Shown piece after piece: positions 1-12,367 of a stretch of 64,000 nucleotides of DNA. The translations under genes and the position numbers were made by a program. Within the stretch, counting starts at the first letter, position 1, and each line of letters begins with the position of its first letter. This DNA comes from Erodium maritimum (taxonomy: Eukaryota; Streptophyta; Magnoliopsida; Geraniales; Geraniaceae), in NCBI GenBank assembly GCA_963921825.1, contig OY997591.1:49373825-49437824 (forward strand). Direction: 5' to 3'. The notes beneath the pieces were generated by a model. The model was given only the letters and a program-made list of their open reading frames with translations. It ran no database searches and was not told the DNA's origin.

Positions 1-780
1 CGCCCTTTACAAGATCAGCCAAGACTCCAAAACTCCTTAAGCTGATTTTTGCTCCATTTAGCTCCAAAAACTCTTTATTTCACATCAAACTCCTAATTAC
101 TCTTAAAAAGAGACCAAATACATAAATATAGAGAGAAATACATTAAATCACATAATCCCGGGATTGAAAAGCTTAGAAATGTGAGCTAAAAACATCTAGA
201 ATAGATGCATTTTACGTTCACATCAGCCCCCTATCTAGTTTTCCTAGAATGGTCCTCCCTTCATCGTTCCCCGACCACCCCATTCCCTATCCTCCCGGTC
301 ATACCCAACACCACGAACCCAAAAATCTCACCAGTCTCGCTGCCCAAAGTACCAGTTGTAGCCATCAGAGAATCCAAAATCACCGCGTATTCTTGGTTAC
401 AACATCACATTGAGGTTTCTTGATCATAGTCCCTTCAAGCTTCTCCCCAATCACGAGAAGGTGGAGGCAAATTAGGATTCCCAACAAACAGGAGGTTGAT
501 AATTACATGTGCTATAGATTTAGATATAAAAATGAGAGGGAATGAAAAATGGAGGATATGGTTGAAAGAAAAGAGGATCACAACATCAAGTCGTACAATC
601 GTCGTGGGTTATCACGTATGTGCCAAATTCGTGCCACCACTACTAGGGTTACAAAGCAATTCATCCTAATAATTATAATCTAAATTCTATGGATCATAAT
701 TAATCTCTTTCTTCAGCCAAAATAACATATAGAGAAAAAGTTGGAACTTAGTGTTTCTCTCCTCTTTCAAATCGTTTTTC
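1..780. other. Gene-less stretch, probable old LTR-retrotransposon debris
   Basis: No convincing gene is present. The first ~230 bases read, on the minus strand, like the non-coding part of a plant LTR retrotransposon (a phrase about agctccatttagctcc and a pyrimidine-rich block near 225-300). This is recognition from memory, not an alignment. Bases 430-780 are AT-rich and I see nothing in them. The 72-residue open frame at 205-423 has no recognisable domain and is probably fortuitous. Confidence 0.25.
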
Positions 781-2200
781 TCCCAAAACTCCATTTTCGA
801 TCTCCCCTATCGTCATAGCCGCCCTCCCCTCTATTGCTCTCCATAGCTTCCCGTTTATCGCGCTAACTGTCACCACCCACCAAATCCCGCCTGTCGGTTC
901 ATCGTGCGGAAATGAGTCCACCAATCCACAAGGGCCCGTGGATCACACCACAAAAGGAAACATGCTCCCTCGATACTGATCGTCGAAGATTTCCTAATGA
1001 AATGGCGTACCTACAACCTGGGGACTGCCACCTCTGATCATAAACTGAAACCCAGCCACGCCGCCGCCGAATTCACACGGAGGAGGATGGGGACACCGCC
1101 CTCCACTGGACTATCAAACAAATTGCACTATACCATGGAGGTCCCTACTCCCGACCAGAACCTCATACCTAACGAGGTGTCGTCGGATCGACACGGATAA
1201 CAATGAGGAACCTTCCCTCCGATGGAGATCTAGAGATGAGGTCATGGAACTGGGATCTTAGGACTCTCGATGGCCCATTAGGTCACAAACCCGAATTGTA
1301 CTCCCACTCTACCTCTACTCTAGGCCCTTCGATACTAGGTCTTGCCTATGGCACCGGTAAGCGTCTAGGAATCCGCCTAGACCTTGGGATGCAACACTAA
1401 GCTCCCAACCACAAGAAGGGATGGATCGGGGATCCCGGAGGGATATACCGTCCCATTGGCATATGCTCCACCAACTACAGAACCTTTTCAAGTCGATTGA
1501 TGATGATGGATTGATGGGACGAGACTCGGGTTGTACTTCTTGGTCGATGGCCATACTACTACGACTTCGGGTAGCCCTCGACACCCGTCCATATAAGACT
1601 CACCCGAGAGACATGAGAGACCAATCTCACATATATAGAAGGACGTGGGGCGATCGACTAAGACTTACTGTAGGAAAGCACCTAGGGTACGACAAGAGGA
1701 ACCCCGCTGGTATCCGTCCCCTCCTCGGGCGGAGGAACCCATCCTCCCAAACCAAAGGATGGAGGAACAACGATGGTATGTCTCCTCCCTAGGGACGGAC
1801 GACTCTACTACTCTCACTCAAGGAAGTCTGGAATCCACAAAAAAGACTAAGGAAGACAGCCTCGATGGGGTAGATACGAGGCACGATAAGCTGCATCGCG
1901 GGTCCCCATGAGTATCCTCGGGCATCGCGGGGTGTTTATGAGGAGGCACACCCCAGCCTCTAGGAGTCAGTTTCTCTTTGACTCTCAACATCCTCCTTTC
2001 CTCGGCATACTCCTTGATATACTGTTCCAACATACCACAACCGATCAAGTCGAGACGGGGAAAATACAATGGACTCATCGCACTTCGCACAACCAGAATA
2101 AGGAACCACCCCTTAGCATATATCAGGTTCACACCGGGTCTCTAGAATCTAGATATAGGATCAATGTCTTGGCCGTCACTGAGACTATATCTCATCCAAT
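780..2200 (-). mobile_element. Decayed LINE ORF1-like retroposon remnant
   Basis: On the minus strand the segment around 1,990-2,050 can be read as a ruined CCHC zinc knuckle (…LIGCGMLEQYIKEYAEE…). One of the two spacer cysteines survives, the histidine has become Gln and the last cysteine Tyr. This resembles the nucleic-acid-binding knuckle of plant LINE ORF1 proteins. The surrounding frame is broken into short pieces on both strands and neither end of the element can be placed. No reverse transcriptase is next to it. The assignment rests on the knuckle pattern and on similarity in style to clearer relatives further right. Confidence 0.4.
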
Positions 2201-2204
2201 TTAG

Positions 2205-3949
2205 TGTTTTTTACTTCATTTCCACGTTTGTATGGTCTCTGCGTCCTTTTCTCTTCATATCAATAAAACCTCAGTTTCGTATGATAAAAAAAAACTCTTT
2301 CTTTAACCCACAACTACAAATAATTGTTAACACATATCTAATGATTTTCCTTACAAATAGTTTCTTACCTATTTGATGTGTCATTTGTTGATTATATAAT
2401 ATCTTTTAGATAAAAAGTATTTTAATAAGTGTGATTTTATATTTTGTTTTTACTTTTTTAATAAGATTAATTTTAATGACTATTTTTTTCATCCATTATT
2501 GTTCATTTTTCTAGAAATGTTGAAATTTCCTTTAGTGTTATAATTCTAAAAATAAAATATTTAAAAAAAACTTATTTTCTAGATACTTTCTAAGAAATAG
2601 AGCACCTCGGTCGAAACCAAAACACGATTACAGAGGAGTTCCCGGCAATGGAGCTTAAAGGTGAAAACCTTTAAAACCAAAAGAAGAGAGTAGTCCCCAA
2701 AAAGAAAAATACAAAAAATAGGCAAAGAGAAAACAGAAAGTTAAGTGTTATTCTCCTTGAATCCCGATAAATAGTCGCCTGATTCCACATGTCTGCCGAA
2801 GAAGGAGCAACTTGCAAAGCCCGTTCCCGACTCATGGATCGACTTCTAGTCTTAGAGTAGGTCATAGTACCGTTATAAGTGTGCTCTTTCACTCACCCCT
2901 TAGGTATCGGGGGTTTTGACAAAGCTTCTTTCCAAGGACTGCCCTTAGGCCCTTCAATCGAGATCGAGTCTGGCGAAACAAAAACAACTATTGGCCGAGC
3001 TCCGCCAGTAACACTACTCTGACCCAAAAGAGGAGGAACAAGACCCTAGGCCATCAACACCTCTGCCGATCCAGTTGGAACCACCTTCGTACAATCGTCA
3101 GTAAGTGAATCCAGTCTCAAAGACCAGGGCCTAAAAGAACCTGATCCACATCCGACTGAGCTACTGGACACGACCCACTACTTGGTCTTGTGCCACCAGC
3201 CCACTCAAATGTAAGAAATGTGCCACCAGCCCACTTGGACGTGGCTCAATAAAATCCTAGGCTTCAATTAATGTCTCGACCCGTTGTGCATTTCAAATCG
3301 AGGCTGCATCTGCAACTGGAACAGAGCCTTTTTCATCGATGCTCTGCGCAGAAATAGGAAAGGCTTCAACATAGCCAAAAGATCACTACATCATGACTAT
3401 CACGGGGTACTAGGCGAATTCGAAACTCAAAAACTTGAGAATCTTGGAAACACAATCGTACTGTATCGTTGCCACCGATTTCCGGAGAGTTTGTCGGAAA
3501 AACTCAATCTACGATCTGACCAAGATTTGATCCAGAATGCTTTTTCTCGTCTTCTCAAATCGAGCTTGCAAAGGCACCTTCCATCCCAAGCTTTGAACCC
3601 CCGCCAGAGATGATCTGGGTCGCGCCAAAGCTACAAACAAAACATAGTCGTCTACCTTAAATCTATTATAAGTACTCATGGCCAAGGAAGCAGCTGACGA
3701 CGTTAAAAAACTAACGAAACCAAACAACTTGCCTCTTCTGTTACTTGAGCATACTCTTCTTTGTCTTTTCTTTCAATTTTGGAAATTGTATATCTTTTAA
3801 TATATTTCTTTACCGATTAAAAAAAGTAAAAACACGATGATAAACTGTAGTAAGAAACAAAACATTATTAGTTTTTCCTTCCTAAAAAAACATCATTATA
3901 TTTGTTTTTTAAAACGTGGCATTCTTGATATTACTAAATATAAGGAGAG
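2205..3949. other. No gene recognised; AT-rich DNA and retroposon debris
   Basis: Bases 2,205-2,600 are AT-rich with nothing recognisable. From about 2,600 to 3,240 the sequence is mixed and coding-like, with frames broken on both strands. The 109-residue frame at 3,284-3,613 has no domain I recognise. At about 3,760-3,830 an AT-rich, A-ending stretch looks like the 3' tail of a plus-strand LINE or SINE, so the preceding few hundred bases may be a truncated retroposon. No target-site duplication was found. Confidence 0.25.
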
Positions 3950-6900
3950 ACGGAACACCATTACCTCAGCAGCAGATTGTGCTATCTTCTCTGATTTCTT
4001 GCAGGGTATGGAATTGATCGACTTGAACTTATTAGGGGCTGCATTCACTTGGTATGGTGGGGGTTCTAAGGCGTCACGGATTGATCGCTTTCTTGTGTCT
4101 CCATTGGTTTTGGATTGCTTCGGTGACTTGGTGCAACAAATCCATCCTCGTGCTCTCTCCGATCACCGGCCTTTGACTCTATCTTCCTCAGTTGTAAATT
4201 GGGGACCGAAACCGCTGCGTTTCATTAACGCTTGGACGGATCACCGGCTATTCAGGTCTGATGTTTGTTTGTTTTGGGCTTCTTATTCCTGCCAAGGCTC
4301 GGCTAGCTACTGCCTATGGTTTAAACTTCGATGCTTGCGTTCGGACCTTAATTGCTGGAATAAGGATGTTTTTGGTCGAGCAGACCGTGAGGTTGAAGTC
4401 TTGGAGGCTGAAATTAATGACTTCGATACTGCTTTAGATGCTCGTGACTTGTCAGTTCCTGAATGTGTTTCTCGGTCTCTGCTTCGTGTTCGTCAAATTC
4501 GCAAGCAAAAGATTTTGGCTCGTATTTGGAGCCAAAAGGCTCGTTTGAAGTGGCATAATTTCGGAGATGTCTGCTCGAGATTTTATCACAGGATAGCTAG
4601 TGTTCGAGCATCGAGAAATAAGATTTCTCAAATCATTGTTGACTCAGTTGCTTATTCCGATCCTGAGGACATTAAGCGGCTTGCTGCAGCCCATTTTAGC
4701 TCGAGGTCCAGTAGACCGGCATCTCGGGTTCCCATCCCAATGGTTCCTTTTTCTCGTTTGACTGCTTACCAGGCTTCCTATCTTGAGGAACCGTTTTCAT
4801 CTGAGGAGATTTTTGCTGCCATTTCTGATTGTGGCCCGGATAAGGCTCTGGGGCCAGATGGTTTCTCCCTGTTGTTCTACAAAGTCTGCTGGGATACAAT
4901 CAAGGATGATCTGTTGAGGTTTTTCTCGGAGTTCCATGCGTCTAGGAATTTAGGTAAGGGACTCAATTCTACTTTCCTTACCTTGATCCCCAAGCATCGG
5001 AAAGCTACTGGCTTTCAGGATTACATACCCATTAGCCTTGTCTCAGGACCCTATAAAATCCTGGCCAAGGTTTTATCTGTTCGTCTCCGCCAGGTCATGG
5101 ATGATATTATTAGCGATGCTCAGTCTGGTTTCGTTGCTGGCAGGCAACTAGTAGATGGTGTTCTTATTGCCTCTGAGGTCATTGATCTGGTTCGTAGGTC
5201 TAATGAGGAGGTTGTGGTTCTCAAGCTGGATTTTGAGGAAGCATTTGATAAGGTGCACTGGACTATGTGGATGAGGTTATGAATGTTATGGACTTTGGCC
5301 CCAAGTGGCACTCCTGGATGGCTTCCTGTTTCAAAGCTTTTGTTGTTGTCCTTGTAAATGGCTCCCCTAGCCATGATTTCCCCGTCCTGAATGGAATTCG
5401 CCAGGGTTGTCCTCTCTCTCCCTTCATATTCTTGATTGCAGCTGAAGGCCTCCATCAGGTTTTGGAGCAGGGTATTCGTTTGGGAGACTTTGCCGGTATT
5501 CAAATAGGCCCCTGATGATACCCTGTTGTTTGTGAAAGGGTCACCAGATGATCTTCTGAGGCTCAAAAGCACACTTCTTACTTTTGAGCGGAGCTCGGGC
5601 CTCAAGATTAATTTTGACAAGTCCACTGCTATTCTCCTGAACGCCCGCTCCTGTACCCCAGATTTAGTTGCCTCCTTTTTGGGATGTTTGGTAGGTGTTC
5701 TCCCTATCAAGTATCTTGGTTTCAACCTGGGAGCAAATCCCAGACGTCTCTCTTTCTGGGCCCATGTTATCCAGAGATTCAAAGCCTCTTTGGCCTTGTG
5801 GAAGACCAAGGATCTCTATATGCTAGGTAGATTGGTTTTGATCAAATCTACATTGTCAGCTTTGCATGTTTTCTTTATGTCTCTATTCAGGGCCCCGAAG
5901 GGTGTTATTCAAGAATTGGAAGCGTGGAGGCGACGGTTCCTTTGGCATAACAGGGCTCATACTCGGGTTTTTTGCAAAGTCCGCTGGTCCTCTGTCTGTA
6001 GACCCAAATCTAAGGGGGGACTGTGCATTTGAGGGCTTGAGAAGGTGAATCAGAGCTTGCTGGCGAAATGGTTTTGGCGCTTTGCCTCGAAGAAGGACTC
6101 TCTTTGGAAGCGTGTTCAGTGTGCTAAGTTTGGGTGGTCTTCTTCGGATTGGGCTTGACTGCTCTTGATAAGCCGGGATACTCTTTCTTTTTCGGCCATA
6201 TCATGAGTCTTTCAGATTCCCCGACTTTCAGAGGTATGTTTGGCAGTCAGAGTCTTCACTGGAGAGTAAGAGAAGGGGATCGGATCCAATTTTGGCAGGA
6301 TGTTTGGATTGGACCTACTGCTTTTCGTTTTCGTTTCCCTAGGCTTTACACCATTTGTGTAGGGAAATGGACTGGTATTGGGGAAGTCTGGCACGATGGC
6401 TCTTGGATCCTTGACTATCGTCGCTCTTTTGTATTCTCTTATGAGTGAGAGGAGTCCGCTATGCTCATGGATCTCCTGTCCATGGCTTGTATTCGGCCCA
6501 ACACGCCGGACTCGGTTTCTTGGTCGCAGCGGGACCGTGGCTTCTCCTCGGCTACTGCTTATCTCTTACTCGATGATACGGTTCCTTCCCATGTACCTTG
6601 GGCGGGTTTTCTGTGGATCAAGAATCTCCCTCCTAAGTATAGCTCCCTGGTTTGGTTGATAGCTCATAACGTAGTACCGACCAAGACGTTCTTGGAAGAG
6701 AGAGGTATGCGCATCTCCCTCAATGATATGTTCTACTGTCTTTGTGGTGATGTCTTTGAGGATACCTCGCACCTTTTCCTGTATTGCTCTTACTCTTGGT
6801 CGTTGTGGTCGAAACTTTATTCTTGGTGGTCGATCTTTTGGATCTCTCCTGGAGATTATGTTTCTTTGATCTCAGCTTGGAGAGGGTTAGGGAGGAGGAG

Positions 6901-7126
6901 TTGGTGGAGGTTTTGGGTCAAGGTTGGCTACTTGTGTTTGTGGCACATTTGGTTACAGAGGAACTCCGGTGTCTTTAGGCAGCAGATTGAGCATGTAGTT
7001 GATATTTTCAGCAAAGTGCAGCTCCACAGTTTCTGCATTTGCAGGATGGCTGGTGATCTTACTGGTGATGCAACCCTTCCTCTTTGGTTGACATCCCCTG
7101 CTTCGTGTTATATTGGATCCATTTAG
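3950..7126 (+). pseudogene. LINE ORF2 relic (endonuclease end, reverse transcriptase, zf-RVT)
   Basis: ORF2 would nick target DNA and copy the element RNA at the nick. Visible in order: the end of an AP-type endonuclease (about 3,957-4,200, with FTWYGGGS, the SRIDRFL block and SDHRPL); a linker; the reverse-transcriptase core (about 4,790-5,800, with KALGPDGF, VVVLKLDFEEAFDKVHW and RQGCPLSPF); and the C-terminal zinc-binding zf-RVT region (about 6,630-6,810, with the CLCGDVFEDTSHLFLYC motif). It is dead. There is a frameshift at ~5,265-5,280. A deletion at ~5,513 joins …IQIGP to DDTLLF with a stop between, so the first half of the F/YADD catalytic box is lost. More stops lie at ~6,030 and ~6,448. 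Confidence 0.88.
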
Positions 7127-7240
7127 GAGTTTTGAGCTCCTTTTCTGTTTCTTTTGAAGGTTATTTTGGGGTATTTACCTCGTGCTTTGTAATTTGTTAT
7201 TTCAAAGCCATCAATAAATTCATCATTTATAAAAAAAAAG
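3950..7240 (+). mobile_element. LINE-1: 5'-truncated LINE with 3' tail
   Basis: Plant non-LTR retrotransposon (L1-like), about 3.3 kb. It starts abruptly inside the endonuclease part of ORF2, the normal outcome of incomplete target-primed reverse transcription. It ends with a short 3' untranslated region and an A-rich tail at about 7,215-7,240. ORF1 and the first part of the endonuclease are absent. I could not find a convincing target-site duplication. Sequence upstream of ~3,950 is AT-rich and does not belong to the element. Confidence 0.88.
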
Positions 7241-7279
7241 TTGATGCCAATACAATCAATGCATAACTAGAAGGAAAGC

Positions 7280-8150
7280 TCTTTAGGTTCTGGGTTCTAT
7301 GACCCTCAAAATAAAGCAAGTGTACCGGCGCTCTGGACCCGTAAAAAGATTATACTTTTCCTCATTGATTCACGGGGGACATTACAACTACAAAAATAAA
7401 AAAGAGGATACATATTCCCAATAGATTGAGTGTGCCTAAACTTCAACTTAGACCTATAAAGAGACCCATTGACAATTGAAGTAGTGGGTCGTCACGAGTG
7501 CTCGTTAGTCTTCCATATCCTCTAGAACATGAGGGGTGTTTCGACCTTAGATTGAGGCCAAGGTAACCTTGGTTGAGCTGATATGGGCAAATTCTCTAGC
7601 CCACTGCTCTACATCCTACTCATGGCCTTATATCTGCACGCAGGGCTACTTGGAAACTCTCGCCTAGAGGGGGTACCCCTCGGAGTCCTCTTAGGCCACT
7701 TGGGGGAACGACCCTGTCACTTCCAACTGTCGCTTCATCTAATTCTTCCAGGCCACCTCTTATATCATTCGTCAAAAATCGCACCATCAGGTCGCACACC
7801 CTTCATGTCATCGCCATGACTTCATAAAGGTTCTTTGGTTAGAATAGGTGCTGGAGAGGAGACGGCCCGTTAGCGCATACCATAATTGGGTGTCGCCCAT
7901 CGTTGGGGAGACCACAACCTTTTCGTCATTATCCTCGTCAAGAGAGACCGCCCCTATCTGAACCTTAGATGGTAGCAAAAAATTCCTCCCCTGTTGCAAG
8001 GCACACTGGTGGTAGAGGCCCAAGGATGAATGGAGGAGGTTGCAAGAGAGGTCGAGGCTAATGACGTGAGGTTGAGGAAGATGGGGGCGGGGGGAGAAAA
8101 GATGGTTCCGACAATAACGGTAGTCGTAGTTCTCATTTGGAATGACTTAT
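7280..8150 (-). mobile_element. Retroposon fragment, family A (A0)
   Basis: Its left part (7,330-7,400: ggcgctctggacccg then a divergent body) resembles the 3' ends of the two better-preserved family-A copies at 9,138 and 12,368, so this is probably a third, decayed minus-strand member. No tail, TSD or intact frame is visible. It begins about 40 bases past the tail of LINE-1. The rest, to ~8,150, has short broken frames only. Confidence 0.4.
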
Positions 8151-8365
8151 CTCTACGTTGAGTGTAAAGAGCAGTGAGAGCCCAGCAAAGTCTAATGATT
8201 ATGTATTGTTAGTTTTTAATGTTATGTTGAGTGATTCCTTGTTTTGTATTAATTTAATTTATGATACGTTATTTTTTAAATATGAAATACTTATCATACA
8301 GTTATAATTTAAATTGGATAAATTAAAAAAATATTTTTAAATTAATGAATATTTAGTTGATTATT
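8151..8365. other. AT-rich spacer, nothing recognised
   Basis: AT-rich DNA between two retroposon fragments. I see no frame, repeat or motif worth naming. Confidence 0.3.
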
Positions 8366-8990
8366 TTTATTTTGAATGAAAGGTGTTTATATTATTAATA
8401 AAAAAATTAAGATAGAAAACAGGTAACCTCAATTCCTTGTTTATAGACCCTAGAACAAGAGACTGATAACACTCCGGTTTGGAAAAGAAAAGACAAACTA
8501 ACACACAACACTGTAAAGATAAAACCAACTGTGGAAACTGCTTAAGATGGTGCTTAAACACTGCTTGATCTCATGAAGAGTAATCTTTTCGTCATGAGGC
8601 GTGCGATCGAACATAGGACTCAACATGAGGTAGAGGAATCATGACTAGATTTAGAGCCCCCCTTCTTCCTTAGGGCCCTAAATCTTTCTTCACTCATTGA
8701 TCCTAACGAGGTTGTAAAGAAGACATCGCCTGATTTGTCTGATTCTTTGGGTCAAAGAAGGCCCCCATGTACCCACTCCTAACGTGGGAGGCTAACATGG
8801 AGAAGGGGAGCACAATCGTAACACGGAGTCGCAGATCGTCGCAGGAGAACCAGCCTTCCGAAACAATAGTGTTGAGATGTGGAGGCCCTAAAAGAAAACA
8901 ACAAGATTATAAGGATTTAGAAAGTCCTGAGCAGCCAATTGGTGATGAAAATCTTGTATGATGATGATATCTTGACTGACAAATAGAAAT
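8366..8990 (-). mobile_element. Retroposon fragment, family C (C1)
   Basis: Minus-strand retroposon end. Read on the plus strand it carries the family-C signature gtgcttaaacactg at 8,550-8,563, followed by a divergent block with cgtgcgatcgaac. Closely similar blocks recur at about 18,822, 26,540 and 28,696. It is short and no reverse transcriptase is present. Boundaries are approximate and no TSD was confirmed. Confidence 0.5.
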
Positions 8991-9137
8991 AATTATGGCT
9001 GAGAGCTCTCAATCCTTTAGGAATATAGATGATAGATAAATAAAATTAGATTGATTAAATAATTTCCATATAAAATAACAATATGTCACATCTCCAACCG
9101 TATTGAAAATATTCCGTTGTACCATATAAACATACTT

Positions 9138-10191
9138 TTTTTTAAAACGAGTAACTGGGGAATTGCATTACTGCGAACAAAAAACCGTACAAGGTAGGGC
9201 GTAAAAATTATGGGTTCCAGATATTTGTCCGGGACGACCGTAGCAAGCCCAGCGCTCATGGACCCGTAGAAATAATCTACTTTTGATCGTAGACACTAAC
9301 TCACGACATCCCCTTACCGACATTTCAATGATATAGAACAAGAAAAGAAACATCCAAATGTAAACCAAACTAATGCAACCCAAATAAAAACGACCTAATT
9401 CATAAAGCAAGCAGAAATAGAGTGCTCTGAGTGCGGATTTCCCGACACCTCCCAGCATCAGCAATCTTGGGTCTGTGGGTATAGTCGTTGGGTCTTCTCA
9501 TTTTTCCAAAGGAGGCCGAAGCGCCTCTGTCTGTGGATCCTGGGTGTCCTCCTTGTCAGTCAGCTGCTTTACCCCCGCCTTAGTGGACGAGGATGGGAAT
9601 GCCCTTCGTGGATCTGCCACGACCAGCTCCGAGCAAATCTGATGAGTCTCCGGGTCTGAGACCAGTAGCTTTGGATCGAGCAGAACTCGGGGGCACGAGT
9701 TTGCACTCCCCGATTCGGCATGGGGTAGCCGCGGGGTCGGCCAGATCAGAGCTTGGTGTTGCTCGCGAAGGCGAGGGCGCCGCTCTGGTTACATGGTGTC
9801 CGGTGAGGGACCCCTCCGGCTTGGCGTGTCTGCGCGAAAAGTTGGGCGGTGGAGAGGCCATCTTGGTCGCCGAATCCGGCATGGAAACCGGAGGGGGATA
9901 TGCATATCCGGCAACGTGGTGGGGGAGGGTTGGGACGGGAGCGGCGCCGCCGTGTGTGGTAGAGCAAAAAGGCCGAAAACCATAGCTGCATCAGTGTGGA
10001 CAGTCATGGTTTCGGTGGGGACGGCCATGGTTTCGATAGGAAGGGGCTTCTGCTCGGGATTCATGAAGAAGGCCGGTGGAGTCCGAAACGGAGAAGGAGG
10101 CGGCCGACAGAAAAAATCAGAACAACCTTTAGAGTTCAATGAGTAATCCTAAGAGTTCATGCACTCCTGAAGAGTCCCCGAAAGCTTTCTT
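9138..10191 (-). mobile_element. Retroposon family A copy A1, with 16-bp target-site duplication
   Basis: Flanked by an exact 16-bp direct repeat CCATATAAACATACTT at 9,122-9,137 and 10,192-10,207. On the plus strand it starts with a T run, the complement of a poly-A tail, so the element lies on the minus strand and was inserted by target-primed reverse transcription. Its 3' 400 bp match the 3' end of the copy at 12,368 (shared ccagatatttgtcc and gcgctcatgga blocks). The GC-rich 5' half (9,560-10,140) has broken coding frames with no recognisable domain. It is about 1.05 kb and has no room for an ORF2. Confidence 0.8.
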
Positions 10192-10207
10192 CCATATAAA
10201 CATACTT

Positions 10208-10594
10208 ATTTTAAGAAAAAAATTATCGAAAAATTAATAAACTTAGAGCTATATTTTTCTTTATAATAAATGTCTTAATAAAGACTATTCGTAGCTTAGA
10301 TTAGCTCCCAAATAGTTCCATCCTACCATTGAAACTTGATGCCACTTTTGTTCTACTTCAATAACTTCATCTTAAATATGACAAAATATTAAGAGTATCT
10401 CTTTTTAATGACCCTCTCCAGTCCTCACTCTTCTACACATTTATCTTGTGATGGTGCGTTACTAAAAGTCTATCGATAAATAGCATAACTTTATAAATAA
10501 AAAATAGAATCCTGAATTTCAATGAATCTTACCGATTTAGTCGTTAAATATTAATGGACGGTTTTCATTCAATTTTATTGCAGCTCAACAGCAC
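10208..10594. other. AT-rich spacer, nothing recognised
   Basis: AT-rich spacer between retroposon A1 and the probable hAT element. I see no gene, repeat or regulatory motif that stands out. Confidence 0.3.
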
Positions 10595-10681
10595 TTTACC
10601 ATCAGGGGCGGAACTATAAACTTATTTCAGGAACAGTCAGGCGAAAAAAAAAATTCTGAACAAACACAAAAGATATTATTA

Positions 10682-12121
10682 TTTTTTTTGAGCAAAAGGT
10701 ATTACTTTTTTAGCAAAAGGTATTTTTCATTAATCAAATTGTTTCAATACAACAGAGTGTATCAGAGACTCTTTAATCACGAAGAATAGGACAAGAACAA
10801 TTAAAAATGATCGCTATTCTTTGTATAAGATAACTGTCTTGGACGGTATTGAATCGGTGCCCCAAGAGCGAGGACAGAATATGGAAAAAGGGGGAGGGGT
10901 ACCGGAGATCAGTAAGGACCTCAACAGTAATGGTGATGATGGGAGGCAAAGCATCGTCCGGGGACCCCTCCCTTGGCCAGTCCCCGATGCTCCCCTCCCT
11001 AGAGGAATCCATAATTCCCTGTTCCGCAGGCACCGAGCCTACAAAGACTGACTGGACGACAGCGGCAACAGTTCCTCGACCACGGTCTTCAAACCAAGAC
11101 TCGGACGGTTCACGCAACGATCCTAAGTTGCTTCTTCTCCAAGCAATTCACACCTCGTCCTCTTTCCTCCAAACTCTAGTTCGCCGGCCCAAATTTGCCA
11201 CGATCGTACTCTGGCTAGTCCTTTCTCGGGCGGCGCGGATCCTAGAGTTATTCCTCCACCATGCCTTACTCCAACCTTGATCTTGGCTCCTCCTCTCCCT
11301 CGTATACCTCGGTGGAGGCCAAGGAAGTGGGGACGGCGATAACCGCTTCAGTGGCAGCTGCGGAGGTAGCGCCAGAAGGGAAGGAGGAATCGCTGACGAA
11401 GAGGACCACGTTAGGTTGCCTCGCAGAGAGGGGAGATCCTCGATTCCCGCCTTAGCAGCACTAGAAGAGGAGTAAGAGTGGGGAGAACGTCATGGCAACG
11501 GAGATGAGAGACCGAACCCATGACGGAAGAGGTGGAGGCTGCGCTGGAGTGAGACGCGGCGGGGAGAGGCCGAAACCCTAGGTTTTTCCTAACCCTAGGT
11601 TTGTCCTCCATTGGAGGCGCAAACCCTAGCAGAAAGATAAATGCGTCCAAGCCCACAATGGTCGGCTGGGAGAGTGGGGACTGCGGGGATTGCGGCGACC
11701 CAGGAACTCCCCTTGTAGACGAGGTCCCTCGAGGCCCATTCGGTGAAAGAGGGGAGGTAGAGAGGAGTGGCATCACGGGCGGCGGAGGATCTGGCAGCGC
11801 AGATCACGGCCGTGGGGATCCAGCCCTCTCATCGGTCGACCTTGGGGGGCGGAGAGAAAGGACCCAACCCCGAGAGAGTCCCAGCAGACTCCGGGAGCAG
11901 AGGAGTGGCCTGGTGCCGAGGGCGACGACAGAAGTGATTCCGAGATTGCGAAGGAATCGCATCTAAACCAGGGGAAGGGGAGAGTGGGGGAGACGAAACA
12001 GCGGCAGATGGAGAGGAATGAACACCGGAACCCGGTCAGGGGAGAGAAGCGCGATGGCGGCACTGCCGGGGCGAAACCCTAGCAGACATCGTTTTGCGAG
12101 AGATAGTATTGCAAATTTGTT
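10682..12121 (-). mobile_element. Retroposon family B copy B1, with 17-bp target-site duplication
   Basis: Bounded by an exact 17-bp direct repeat, CACAAAAGATATTATTA, at 10,665-10,681 and 12,122-12,138. The plus strand opens with a T run (10,682-10,689), the complement of the poly-A tail. The 3' 300 bp share blocks with B2 and B3 (gtatcagagac; ggggacccctccc). The body is GC-rich with broken minus-strand frames rich in Pro, Ser and Arg and no domain I can name. No reverse transcriptase is present, and the whole insertion is 1.44 kb. The exact TSD makes insertion by a LINE-type machinery very likely. Confidence 0.82.
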
Positions 12122-12138
12122 CACAAAAGATATTATTA

Positions 12139-12353
12139 ATTTCCATCAATAATTAATAAACATTAATAAAAATTAACGGTGTCCTAATATAAAACATGTC
12201 TCAATGAATAACGTAGGGTTCCTGAGACATATTAAAATTTACGTAGATGTTTTAAAGAATATTTTCATGGGAAACACACTCTTGCTTAGTTTGAACAATT
12301 ATGATTTGGGGTTAGTTATCCGAACTTTATTTTTGTCTTTTCCATCGTCAAAT
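12139..12353. other. AT-rich spacer, probably remaining hAT sequence
   Basis: AT-rich DNA between two nested retroposons. If the hAT assignment is right, this is part of the original small element. A 68-residue frame at 12,204-12,410 shows no domain. Confidence 0.25.
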
Positions 12354-12367
12354 TTTGCTTGCCATAA

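Noticed and set aside
5120-5809. A 229-residue minus-strand frame
   Set aside because: Antisense to the LINE-1 reverse-transcriptase region; no domain, and the plus-strand reading has clear reverse-transcriptase motifs.
7228-7262. A target-site duplication for LINE-1 (ttgatgccaataca after the tail versus ttgatattactaaata near 3,927)
   Set aside because: Only the first six bases agree and the position of the 5' end is uncertain.
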